Assembly (NCBI GenBank): GCA_021159105.1
Contig: JAGGSM010000207.1
Span: forward strand, 1 to 6,428
Length of the DNA stretch: 6,428 nt
Direction: 5' to 3'
DNA from: Candidatus Bipolaricaulota bacterium
GTDB taxonomy: Bacteria > Bipolaricaulota > Bipolaricaulia > UBA7950 > UBA9294
Part shown: positions 1 to 5,634 of the stretch, piece by piece
Position numbering within the stretch: the first letter of the stretch is position 1
How the letters are laid out: every line of letters begins with the position of its first letter
Position numbers and translations under genes: made by a program
The notes under the pieces: model-generated
The model's database searches: none
What the model was told of the DNA's origin: nothing
What the model saw: only the letters and a program-made list of their open reading frames with translations

Positions 1-9
1 CTATTCATT

Positions 10-16
10 GGGAGGT
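10..16 (+). promoter_or_regulatory. Ribosome binding site deciding the start of the AbrB-PhoU gene
   Basis: The sequence GGGAGGT lies just before two consecutive ATG codons at 17 and 20. GGAGG is 1 base from the first ATG and 4 bases from the second, so the ATG at 20 is the more workable start. An in-frame TTG at 8 overlaps this site and is therefore unlikely to be used. Confidence 0.7.
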
Positions 17-19
17 ATG

Positions 20-1042
20 ATGAACAGAAGAAGTGTGCAAGTGACCGGCGGTGGGACCTACTTCGTGACCCTCCCCAAGGCGTGGGCGATCGGTGTGGGG
101 ATTCATCGCGGTTCGGGGGTGACGGTCGTTGAGAACGCGACGGGAAGCCTGCTCCTTATGCCGGACGACCTGAAGACCGAGAACAGGGTCTCTTTTTCTT
201 GCAGGGGGAGGGCGGAGGTTTCTCTTTCTCTGCAGGGGAAGGACGCAGTCTGGATCGAGCGGGCGATCATCTCCTGTTACGTGACCGGCTTTGATGTGAT
301 CGAGACGAACGGAACACGCATCTCTCCGCAGCAGCGGCGGGCTGTCCGCCAGGTGGCGCAGTCCCTGGTCGGTCTGGAGATAATGGATGAGTCTCAGGAT
401 AGCATCGTCCTTCACTGCTTGGTCAGCATGCGCGACTTCACCGCCGAGGCCACGCTACGCCGGATATACGCCATCACGCGGGCGATGCTGGGAGATGCGG
501 TGGCGGCCTTCCTCTCTCGCGACGAGACGCTGGCAAACGATGTCGTAGAGCGGGACATCGAGGCCGATCGCCTGACCAGGGTGATGTCGCGCGAGCTTGG
601 GCTGCTCCTGCGTGACCTGCTCCTCGAACAGGAGATCGGGATGAGCCGCTTGTTGTTCCACGAGTACCACGGTGTGGCCAAGGTCCTGGAGCGAGTTGGG
701 GACCATGCCGTGCGCATCTCGCGTGCTGTCTCAGGGTTGAGCGATCCGATCGATGCCAAGACAGCTTCGCGCATCGAACGCTTGCAGGAGGATGCGGGAA
801 GGATCGTATCACAGAGTGTGGAGGCGTTCCTCAAACCTGATTTGGCTGCGGCGAACAGCGCCCTAAGTGAACGGGAACGGACGCGTGGGTGGGAGGAAGA
901 GGCGCAGATCTCCAATGCCGGGAAGAACGCGCTCAGCCTGGCCGTCATCTTCGGCAGCCTCCTGCGAGTGCGGGATTATGCGTTCAACATCTCTGAAACG
1001 GCACTGAATATGGGGGTTCCACACCTGCAGGGGAAGGAGTAG
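20..1042 (+). CDS. PhoU-family phosphate uptake regulator with N-terminal AbrB/SpoVT DNA-binding domain
   Basis: A 340-residue protein when started at the ATG at 20. Residues 1-50 form a swapped-hairpin AbrB/SpoVT-type domain, recognisable from RSVQVTGGGTYFVTLPKAWA followed by a hydrophobic strand and LLLMPDD. From about residue 145 to the end is a PhoU-like helical region with the acidic motifs expected of the family: E177/D179/D183, the strong signature ERVGDHAVRIS (E224-S234), and the later counterpart RVRDYAFNISE (R316-E326). PhoU proteins bind metal through such E/D clusters and restrain phosphate uptake through Pst or Na/Pi-type transporters. A fused AbrB head suggests direct DNA binding and transcriptional control. 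This architecture is well known in archaea and less usual in bacteria. The protein is predicted to be cytoplasmic, with no signal peptide or membrane segment. No phosphate transporter gene is visible, so the target is unknown; its partner may lie upstream of the window. The domain assignment is firm and the regulatory target is inference. Confidence 0.88.
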   Translation: MNRRSVQVTGGGTYFVTLPKAWAIGVGIHRGSGVTVVENATGSLLLMPDDLKTENRVSFSCRGRAEVSLSLQGKDAVWIERAIISCYVTGFDVIETNGTRISPQQRRAVRQVAQSLVGLEIMDESQDSIVLHCLVSMRDFTAEATLRRIYAITRAMLGDAVAAFLSRDETLANDVVERDIEADRLTRVMSRELGLLLRDLLLEQEIGMSRLLFHEYHGVAKVLERVGDHAVRISRAVSGLSDPIDAKTASRIERLQEDAGRIVSQSVEAFLKPDLAAANSALSERERTRGWEEEAQISNAGKNALSLAVIFGSLLRVRDYAFNISETALNMGVPHLQGKE

Positions 1043-1066
1043 CCAGTTCTGGCCGCGCTCCCCGGG

Positions 1067-2092
1067 TTACTGCCCCGTGCCCGCTCCCTTGAAGAATTTC
1101 CTCTGCAGCAGGTTGTGCCAATCGGTGAAGAACCCGTCCTCGTTATCGCGCGCGATGTGCATCTTGATCATGTTCAGCCGTGCCGAGAGGTTGTCGAAGT
1201 AGTACACAGCGATCGCTTCGGCGGTCTTGGGGACGATCGCTGCGCCGAACTCCAGCTCCCCGTGATGGGAGATGATGATGTGCTCCAGCAGATCAGGGAT
1301 GTGTGGATTGTCCCACGAAATGCTCCTCGCCGCCTCGCGCACCATGTCCCGACCGAGGAGAAGGTGTCCCAGTAGCTGCCCCTGAAAGCTGTAGCGCGGG
1401 GCGATCGGCTTCTCCAGCTCCTTCACTTTCCCGATGTCGTGCAGGATTCCCCCAGCGGTGACCATCCCCGGATCGAGGGAGGAGCAGTTCTCAGCGTAGT
1501 CGTGCACCCCACCTGCCACCTCCAGGGTGTGTTCCAGGAGGCCTCCCAGGTAGGCGTGGTGGTACTGCACCGCTGCTGGGTAGGTGCGCAACCCCTCCTC
1601 GTTCTCGCTGACGAGCTTGAGCGTAAGCTCCCGCAGGGGATCTGGAGAGATCGTCTCGATCAGCGAGGACAACTCATCCCACATCTCATCGATGTCCCGT
1701 TCGCTCGCTGGGACCAACAGGCTGGGATCGAACCCAGGGATCTTCCCCTTCTCCTGCTCGTAGATTTCCAGACGGCGTATCGATTCCACGATGATCTGCA
1801 GGTTATTGCGATAGGTCTCAGTCCGGCCCTCCACGAACACGAACTCACCTTCGTCGAACTGGGAGGCGAACCGCTGTGTAGCCTCGGCCCACGCCCGCGC
1901 TGGGATGGTCCCCGATCTGTCGCCTAGGAGGATCTCCAGGTACGCATCACCGGTGCGAGTTGACCGCTGTGTCTTCTGTTTGGCGAGGAAGCACTGAGAG
2001 ATGTGCAGCCCAGGGCGCAGGTCCTTGATAAGGACGTGCATCAGTGGGTACGGCACACCGCCTTGCAGTAATTGCGACATCTTCTCGGCCAA
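1067..2092 (-). CDS. YhaM-type 3'-5' exoribonuclease (OB-fold plus HD domain)
   Basis: A 341-residue protein from a TTG start at 2092, chosen because AAGGAG lies 7 bases upstream; the open frame extends further 5' to 2119. About residues 20-110 are an OB-fold nucleic-acid-binding domain (from IKDLRPG through a beta-rich stretch to RRLEIYEQ). Residues about 170-310 are an HD phosphohydrolase domain with the YhaM pattern: HHAYLGGLLEHT (H178, H179, H188), LHDIGK (H218, D219), LLGHLLLG (H243), HIIISHHGELEFG (H271, H276, H277) and YYFDNLSA (D300). B. subtilis YhaM has the same domain order and a similar length (about 314 residues), and degrades single-stranded RNA or DNA from the 3' end with divalent metal. 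It is predicted to be cytoplasmic. It is the last gene of the minus-strand operon, 30 bases after the thioredoxin gene. Family confidence is high. RNA versus DNA preference cannot be read from sequence. Confidence 0.9.
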   Translation of the reverse strand: MAEKMSQLLQGGVPYPLMHVLIKDLRPGLHISQCFLAKQKTQRSTRTGDAYLEILLGDRSGTIPARAWAEATQRFASQFDEGEFVFVEGRTETYRNNLQIIVESIRRLEIYEQEKGKIPGFDPSLLVPASERDIDEMWDELSSLIETISPDPLRELTLKLVSENEEGLRTYPAAVQYHHAYLGGLLEHTLEVAGGVHDYAENCSSLDPGMVTAGGILHDIGKVKELEKPIAPRYSFQGQLLGHLLLGRDMVREAARSISWDNPHIPDLLEHIIISHHGELEFGAAIVPKTAEAIAVYYFDNLSARLNMIKMHIARDNEDGFFTDWHNLLQRKFFKGAGTGQ

Positions 2093-2099
2093 ATCGACA

Positions 2100-2105
2100 C
2101 TCCTT
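2100..2105 (-). promoter_or_regulatory. Ribosome binding site selecting a TTG start for the YhaM-type gene
   Basis: On the minus strand AAGGAG is followed by 7 bases and then TTG (2092-2090). No other in-frame start has such a site: the next ATG (2080) is 19 bases away, and the TTG at 2119 lies upstream of the Shine-Dalgarno sequence. This fixes the start with fair confidence. Confidence 0.75.
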
Positions 2106-2122
2106 GTTGCCCGCGGCAACGA

Positions 2123-2698
2123 TCACTCTCCGCTTGCCCGCATCCTGCCTTCCCTCTGGGCTGCGATTGGTTCAGTCAAACTGATACCAGAGTCCTGCAA
2201 CAGCGAGACCATCTTGTCGAGATCGACGAATATTCCGATCCTAGCGTACACCACTAGACCGTTCTCATCCAGGAACACGCTGAACGGGAAGGCGACAATG
2301 CGCCTCTTGTCATGTGGCCGGGGTGGTTGGTAGGCCATGGAGACAGTCTCTTTCTCGTCGTAGAGGACGAGAAAGCTCGCCCCCTTCTCCTCCAGCGTTT
2401 CCAGCGCCTCTTGTTCGGAGTTTCCAGCGCAGATTGTAACTAGCTGTACTTGATCTGAGTACTTCTGATCGAACTTCTGTAGGACCGGAAACTCGTACTT
2501 GCATGCCCCACACCATGTCGTCCAGAAGTTGATGACGATCGGACTGCCCAGATACTCGTCCAGAGAATGCTGAATCCCCGCAAGATCAGGCAGATCGAAG
2601 GACGGGGCTTGCGCGCCGACGATCGGGAATTCCTCCCCCAGCCCCTGCCACGAAATGAGGGCGCAGGCGACGAGGAGCGCTGCCGCGACATACTTCAC
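2123..2698 (-). CDS. TlpA/ResA-like exported thioredoxin-fold protein
   Basis: A 191-residue protein from a GTG start. Residues 4-20 are hydrophobic, giving a signal peptide or N-terminal membrane anchor. A cysteine at residue 12 sits in LVAC, a lipobox-like motif, but it is very early and followed by more hydrophobic residues, so a lipoprotein is possible rather than likely. The mature part is a thioredoxin fold of the AhpC/TSA-TlpA type: GAQAPSFDLPDLAG (residues 28-41), the redox active site FWTTWCGAC (C63 and C66), and a probable cis-proline P138 in AFPFSVFLDENG. The family exchanges thiols and disulfides outside the cytoplasm, for example in cytochrome c maturation or repair of exported proteins. 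About ten extra residues, rich in Pro, Arg and Lys, sit before the cis-Pro strand. The gene starts 16 bases after the NosD-type gene and is co-oriented with it, so the exported beta-helix protein may be a client; that is inference. Confidence 0.87.
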   Translation of the reverse strand: MKYVAAALLVACALISWQGLGEEFPIVGAQAPSFDLPDLAGIQHSLDEYLGSPIVINFWTTWCGACKYEFPVLQKFDQKYSDQVQLVTICAGNSEQEALETLEEKGASFLVLYDEKETVSMAYQPPRPHDKRRIVAFPFSVFLDENGLVVYARIGIFVDLDKMVSLLQDSGISLTEPIAAQREGRMRASGE

Positions 2699-2702
2699 AC
2701 TT

Positions 2703-2709
2703 CTTCCTT
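2703..2709 (-). promoter_or_regulatory. Ribosome binding site before the GTG start of the thioredoxin gene
   Basis: On the minus strand AAGGAAG ends 4 bases before GTG at 2698. It lies in the 16-base gap after the NosD-type stop codon. A second GGAG overlaps that stop (about 2711-2714). The match to the anti-Shine-Dalgarno sequence is partial. Confidence 0.5.
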
Positions 2710-2714
2710 GGCTC

Positions 2715-3521
2715 CTAGTTGTTGCTCTGCGTGCCCTGGCACATGTTGACCAACGGGAAGTTGTCCTGATCTCCCTCGCTGCGTATCACGTACGGGGAGT
2801 CCCAGATCCCATCGTTGGTGGCGTCGATCGCCTGGAAGTCGGACCAGTAGTTTCCGCGTCCGTCCTTATCCCACATGTTCACGTCGACCGAGTGAGCGTT
2901 GTGTAGGTTGTCCACGAATGCGTTCGAGACGAGGAGATTTCCTTGCGCTCCCAGATCTAGGTATGCGCCCATGTGGTTTGAGGAGATCAGGTTTCCGACG
3001 ATATCGCAGTTATTGGATGCGTCGAGCCACACGCCCGTGTCGTTGTCCGACAGTTCATTGCCGAGAATCTGGTTGTCGTGCGAGAAGTAGAGGTGAATTC
3101 CATCGGTGTTGGACCTAATCTTGCAGTTCTTTATCAGGTCGGTCGATGCGAAGTTGAGGACGATACCGATCCAGTTGCCGGATACATCGCAATCCTTCAC
3201 TGTTGCGTTCTCCACATAGCTGAGGAAGATCCCCGCTTGCGAAGCCCCACTTATCTTCACGTCGCTGATCACGAAATAGCGGTCCGTGCGGTGCACACTG
3301 ATCCCGTAGCGGCTGTAGCCGGCATCGATATTCCAACCAGCGATGATGTACGGATCGTCGAACGTTCCTGAGCCGGAGATGACGCCGTTCTCGGCGGTAA
3401 ACTCGTAGTTGTTGCTGATGACGATCGGCGCATGATCGGTCAGTACGGCATCTGCAGCACCTAGCACACCGACCAACGCGACAAGCAGACAGGCGATACC
3501 CAGCAGGGCCCTTGTTCTCAT
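2715..3521 (-). CDS. Secreted NosD/CASH-type right-handed beta-helix protein
   Basis: A 268-residue protein. Residues 1-25 are a signal peptide: basic MRTR, a hydrophobic core, then the likely signal peptidase I site ADA before VLTD. The segment SGSGTFDDPYIIAGWNID (residues 49-66) is a typical entry motif of NosD-like proteins. Residues about 72-205 contain successive parallel beta-helix coils of about 22-24 residues with recurring G-[IV]-x-[LV] and N-x-[IL] patterns: YGISVHRT, AGIFLSYVENATV, IGIVLNFAS, DGIHLYFSHDNQILGN, TGVWLDASNNCDIVGN, MGAYLDLGAQGNLLVSN. The C-terminus has the family's closing motif GNYWSDFQAIDATNDGIWDSPYVI and DNFPLV. Such proteins are periplasmic or extracellular, and their function is mostly unknown outside the nitrous oxide reductase NosD. 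No nosZ, nosF or nosY is present, so that role is not supported. It is the first gene of the operon with the thioredoxin and YhaM-type genes. Confidence 0.88.
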   Translation of the reverse strand: MRTRALLGIACLLVALVGVLGAADAVLTDHAPIVISNNYEFTAENGVISGSGTFDDPYIIAGWNIDAGYSRYGISVHRTDRYFVISDVKISGASQAGIFLSYVENATVKDCDVSGNWIGIVLNFASTDLIKNCKIRSNTDGIHLYFSHDNQILGNELSDNDTGVWLDASNNCDIVGNLISSNHMGAYLDLGAQGNLLVSNAFVDNLHNAHSVDVNMWDKDGRGNYWSDFQAIDATNDGIWDSPYVIRSEGDQDNFPLVNMCQGTQSNN

Positions 3522-3526
3522 TACTA

Positions 3527-3536
3527 ATCACCCCTT
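3527..3536 (-). promoter_or_regulatory. Strong ribosome binding site of the NosD-type gene
   Basis: On the minus strand AAGGGGTGAT ends 5 bases before ATG at 3521. GGTGAT is a full match to the 5' part of the bacterial anti-Shine-Dalgarno sequence, and this confirms the ATG start. Confidence 0.75.
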
Positions 3537-3560
3537 TATAGATCTCTAGACGGATATCTC

Positions 3561-3589
3561 ATGATACCAGGTTTGTCATCCGATGTGAA
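3561..3589 (-). promoter_or_regulatory. Sigma-70-type promoter of the NosD-thioredoxin-YhaM operon
   Basis: On the minus strand the -35 element TTCACA (3589-3584, 5 of 6 consensus bases) is separated by 17 bases from the -10 element TATCAT (3566-3561, 5 of 6). TGG precedes the -10, forming an extended TGn element. Transcription would start near 3554, leaving a leader of about 33 bases that contains the Shine-Dalgarno sequence. An imperfect inverted repeat, GGTATC-ATGA-GATATCC (3568-3552), overlaps the -10 and could be an operator. This is the best promoter in the window. Confidence 0.7.
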
Positions 3590-3614
3590 GTGCTAAACGA
3601 CCAATGCCCATGCC

Positions 3615-4415
3615 TCACCAGCGCCTGCGCCGAACCGCCTCCCACAATACCACCGGGACACCGCGCTTGCGGAAGGCGAAGACGAGGAACCCTCCGGCGA
3701 TGAATCCGCCGATGTGGGCGAAGAAGGCGACCCCTCCTCCCGATGCCCCGACCGATCCGGCGCCGCTTATCACCTGGAACAGGAACCAGAACCCAAGGAG
3801 GATCACTGCCGGTATCGGGATCAAGCGGACAAAGAAGAAGATGGGGATGAGAGTGAGGACGCGCGAGTATGGGTAGAGCATGAAGTAGGCAGCGAGCACA
3901 CCGGCGATCGCTCCGGAAGCCCCGATCTGCGGAACCGCGCTGTGCAGGGAGAGGACGCTCTGCGTTGCTGTGGCAATGAGGCCACAGAGCAGGTAGAAGA
4001 TGAGGAACCTCCCGTGCCCCATCGCGTCCTCCACGTTATCCCCGAATATCCACAGGTAGAGCATGTTTCCCAGGATGTGCAGCAGCCCTCCGTGCATGAA
4101 CATCGAGGTGAACAGCGTGATCCACAACGGGAGAGCGATCTTGGGGGGAAGATCGACACCGGAGAACACCTCTCCTGGGATGAACCCGTAGGCGAACGTG
4201 AACTCGTCGCGCGGAGAGATCAGGACGTAGGAGACCGGTCGCTTCAGGTCGGCAAAACTCAGGTTGTGCGCTCGCCACGCGGACACGTCGAGCGTCAGCG
4301 TCTCCTGCGGGCTCTTCGTCAGTTGGTAGGAAAAGACAAGCAGGTTGATGATGATCAGCGCGACCGTGACCGCGGGAAAGGTTCTACTGGGGCGATAATC
4401 TCTCAACGGAATCAT
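3615..4415 (-). CDS. Rhomboid-family intramembrane serine protease
   Basis: A 266-residue polytopic membrane protein. The start is placed at the ATG at 4415 because MIPLRDYRPSRTFP is the usual N-terminus of this rhomboid subfamily. An ATG at 4430 and a GTG at 4499 are in frame, but they would add residues encoded by the promoter and the intergenic palindrome. Membrane segments are visible at about residues 15-30, 95-110, 112-126, 137-158, 166-182, 184-198, 201-219 and 229-247. Catalytic features are present: GASG with the nucleophile S167, the general base H234 in FFAHIGGF, and HILGN (H113, N117) matching the conserved His and Asn that help form the oxyanion hole in GlpG. It should cleave transmembrane substrates within the bilayer; the substrate is unknown. 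A loop of about 60 residues separates the first two membrane segments. It has its own promoter, is divergent from the M42 gene, and is separated from the downstream NosD-type gene by 93 bases that hold that gene's promoter. Confidence 0.92.
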   Translation of the reverse strand: MIPLRDYRPSRTFPAVTVALIIINLLVFSYQLTKSPQETLTLDVSAWRAHNLSFADLKRPVSYVLISPRDEFTFAYGFIPGEVFSGVDLPPKIALPLWITLFTSMFMHGGLLHILGNMLYLWIFGDNVEDAMGHGRFLIFYLLCGLIATATQSVLSLHSAVPQIGASGAIAGVLAAYFMLYPYSRVLTLIPIFFFVRLIPIPAVILLGFWFLFQVISGAGSVGASGGGVAFFAHIGGFIAGGFLVFAFRKRGVPVVLWEAVRRRRW

Positions 4416-4421
4416 GACAGG

Positions 4422-4451
4422 ATGATACATTCTTGGGGAGGTTCCGGACAA
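4422..4451 (-). promoter_or_regulatory. Putative leaderless promoter of the rhomboid gene
   Basis: On the minus strand TTGTCC (4451-4446, 4 of 6 consensus bases) is followed by an 18-base spacer and TATCAT (4427-4422, 5 of 6). Counting the standard six bases after the -10 element puts the transcription start at 4415, the A of the rhomboid ATG. No Shine-Dalgarno sequence precedes either ATG (4430 or 4415), which fits a leaderless mRNA. The elements are visible; their use is inferred. Confidence 0.5.
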
Positions 4452-4473
4452 GCCTGCAGTGAAGAATGAACTA

Positions 4474-4493
4474 CCCCGCCCCAAGGGGCGGGG
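4474..4493. repeat. Perfect 9-bp GC-rich inverted repeat in the divergent intergenic region
   Basis: CCCCGCCCC, a two-base AA spacer, then GGGGCGGGG forms a perfect palindrome flanked by ATGAACTA on the left and AATCACC on the right. Neither strand has a following T-tract and both flanking genes point away from it, so it is not an ordinary terminator. The context GAACTA followed by a GC-rich hairpin resembles, from memory, hairpins near the right ends of IS200/IS605-family (tnpB-carrying) elements, so it may be a relic or a small palindromic repeat. A protein-binding site shared by the two divergent promoters is the alternative. Confidence 0.75.
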
Positions 4494-4518
4494 AATCACC
4501 CCCTACAGGCGATTGAGT

Positions 4519-4548
4519 TTGTATTGATCCCTTGCCAGTATGTATCAT
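4519..4548 (+). promoter_or_regulatory. Putative promoter of the M42 peptidase-deaminase operon
   Basis: TTGTAT (4519-4524, only 3 of 6 consensus bases) is followed by an 18-base spacer and TATCAT (4543-4548, 5 of 6), the same -10 hexamer as the other two promoters here. The start would be near 4555, giving a leader of about 40 bases to the ATG at 4595. An inverted repeat, GTATG-TAT-CATAC (4538-4550), covers the -10 and could bind a repressor. The weak -35 lowers confidence. Confidence 0.45.
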
Positions 4549-4583
4549 ACCAAGCGCAGTATTGGTACCGATTCGTGCTAATC

Positions 4584-4590
4584 AAGGAGG
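4584..4590 (+). promoter_or_regulatory. Ribosome binding site fixing the M42 peptidase start
   Basis: AAGGAGG lies 4 bases before ATG at 4595. The open frame reaches back to an ATG at 4540, but that codon lies inside the promoter and has no such site, so 4595 is the start. Confidence 0.85.
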
Positions 4591-4594
4591 ATTC

Positions 4595-5629
4595 ATGGAG
4601 CTTCTGAAGCGGTTGAGCGAGGCGGCAGGCGTCCCTGGACGCGAGGCGGAGATCCGCGGGATCATCACGGAGGCGTTGAAGGAGCATGCGGAGAAGATTG
4701 AGACGGACCACTTGGGGAACCTCATCTGCCACGTTCCAGGGGATGGGCCGGTGGTGATGATCGCCGCCCACATGGACGAGATTGGGTTTATCGTCAGCTA
4801 CATCGAGAAGGAGACAGGATTTCTGCGCATTCACCCGCTTGGCGGGTTCGATGTCAAGACGCTGATCTCGCAGCGGGTGGTGGTGCACACCGAATCCGGC
4901 GACCTGATCGGTTGCATCGGTGCAAAGCCGATCCACATCATGACTGAAGAGGAGCGCAAGAAGCTCCCTGAGATGAAGGACCTGTTCGTCGATCTCGGGC
5001 TCAAAGAGGAGAGGGTGCGCGAGCTTGTCGCGATCGGCGACATGGTCACGATGCGCCAGGACTTCATCGTAGGGGAGGAGATCATCTCCGGAAAGGCGCT
5101 CGACGATCGCGCCGGGCTGTACATCGGGATCGAGGCGATCAGGCGGGCGAAGAAGATCGATTGCGATCTGTACTTCGTCGGCACGACGCAGGAAGAGGTA
5201 GGGCTGCGCGGCGCGCAGGTGTCCGGTTTCGCCGTCGATCCCGATATCGCCATCGCCCTGGACACGACGCTGGCGGTGGACATGCCGGGCGTCCCCGGCG
5301 CGCAGCAGGTGACTAAGCTCGGAAGCGGCGTGGCGATAAAGATTGCGGACAGCTCATCCATCTCGCACGTCGGGCTGGTGAGTGCGATGAAGAAGCTGGC
5401 GATGGAGCGGAAGATTCCCTACCAGATGGAGATCCTGCCCCGTGGCGGGACCGATGCTGGGGCGATGCAGAGGGCGCGCTGCGGGTCGGCGGCGATCACC
5501 CTGTCCCTCCCCTCGCGCTACGTGCATTCGGTGGTGGAGATGGCCCATCAGGACGACCTCGAAGCGGCGATCTCGCTCCTCGCTGCCTTCCTGGAGACGG
5601 CTTCTGGTGCTGATCTGAGCTTGGGGTGA
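4595..5629 (+). CDS. M42-family metallo-aminopeptidase
   Basis: A 344-residue protein, normal for the family (about 340-360), which forms large tetrahedral (TET) aminopeptidase assemblies in the cytoplasm and trims peptides from the N-terminus. Members are often misnamed endoglucanase or cellulase M. The two-metal-site motifs occur in order: AHMDEIGF (H59, D61), GKALDDRAG (D170, D171), TTQEEVGLRGAQ (E200 as probable general base, E201 as metal ligand), ALDTT (D223), RGGTDAGAMQ (residues 283-292) and SRYVHS (H311). The region from about residue 72 to 162, including HPLGGFDVK and GCIGAKPIH, is the inserted PDZ-like dimerisation domain. No signal peptide is present. The gene is followed after 5 bases by the deaminase gene, so the two are very likely co-transcribed and translationally coupled. 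Peptide preference (Leu, Glu, Lys or general) cannot be told from sequence. Confidence 0.93.
   Translation: MELLKRLSEAAGVPGREAEIRGIITEALKEHAEKIETDHLGNLICHVPGDGPVVMIAAHMDEIGFIVSYIEKETGFLRIHPLGGFDVKTLISQRVVVHTESGDLIGCIGAKPIHIMTEEERKKLPEMKDLFVDLGLKEERVRELVAIGDMVTMRQDFIVGEEIISGKALDDRAGLYIGIEAIRRAKKIDCDLYFVGTTQEEVGLRGAQVSGFAVDPDIAIALDTTLAVDMPGVPGAQQVTKLGSGVAIKIADSSSISHVGLVSAMKKLAMERKIPYQMEILPRGGTDAGAMQRARCGSAAITLSLPSRYVHSVVEMAHQDDLEAAISLLAAFLETASGADLSLG
5625..5629 (+). promoter_or_regulatory. Ribosome binding site of the deaminase gene, overlapping the M42 stop
   Basis: GGTGA includes the TGA stop of the M42 gene (5627-5629) and sits 5 bases before ATG at 5635. Placing the site across the upstream stop codon is typical of translational coupling. 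Confidence 0.55.
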
Positions 5630-5634
5630 GAAAG

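Noticed and set aside
412..948. A 178-codon minus-strand open frame opposite the PhoU gene
   Set aside because: It is an Arg/Ser-rich shadow with no family resemblance, lying inside a well-supported gene.
1042..1066. Terminator between the convergent PhoU and YhaM-type genes
   Set aside because: Only a 5-bp stem, GCCAG/CTGGC with a two-base loop (1042-1053), and a few weaker GC pairings are visible, with no T-tract, so I do not call a terminator.
1439..1927. A 162-codon plus-strand open frame opposite the YhaM-type gene
   Set aside because: No recognisable motifs, and it is covered by strong HD and OB-fold coding on the other strand.
2715..3521. NosD of a nitrous oxide reductase cluster
   Set aside because: Only the general beta-helix family features are present. 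No nosZ, nosF, nosY or nosL is in the window, and the neighbours are unrelated.
3714..4469. A 251-codon plus-strand open frame opposite the rhomboid gene
   Set aside because: Its product is highly charged and low in hydrophobic residues, as expected from reading a membrane-protein gene backwards. It has no recognisable domain, and the opposite strand has complete rhomboid catalytic motifs.
4474..4493. Palindrome as a rho-independent terminator
   Set aside because: There is no T-tract on either strand, the loop is only two bases, and both flanking genes are transcribed away from it.
4416..4499. Longer rhomboid start at GTG 4499
   Set aside because: The added residues would be encoded by the GC palindrome and the promoter, and rhomboids of this type begin at MIPLRD.
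4532..4594. Longer M42 peptidase start upstream of 4595
   Set aside because: The extension lies over the putative -10 element, has no ribosome binding site, and AAGGAGG directly precedes the ATG at 4595.
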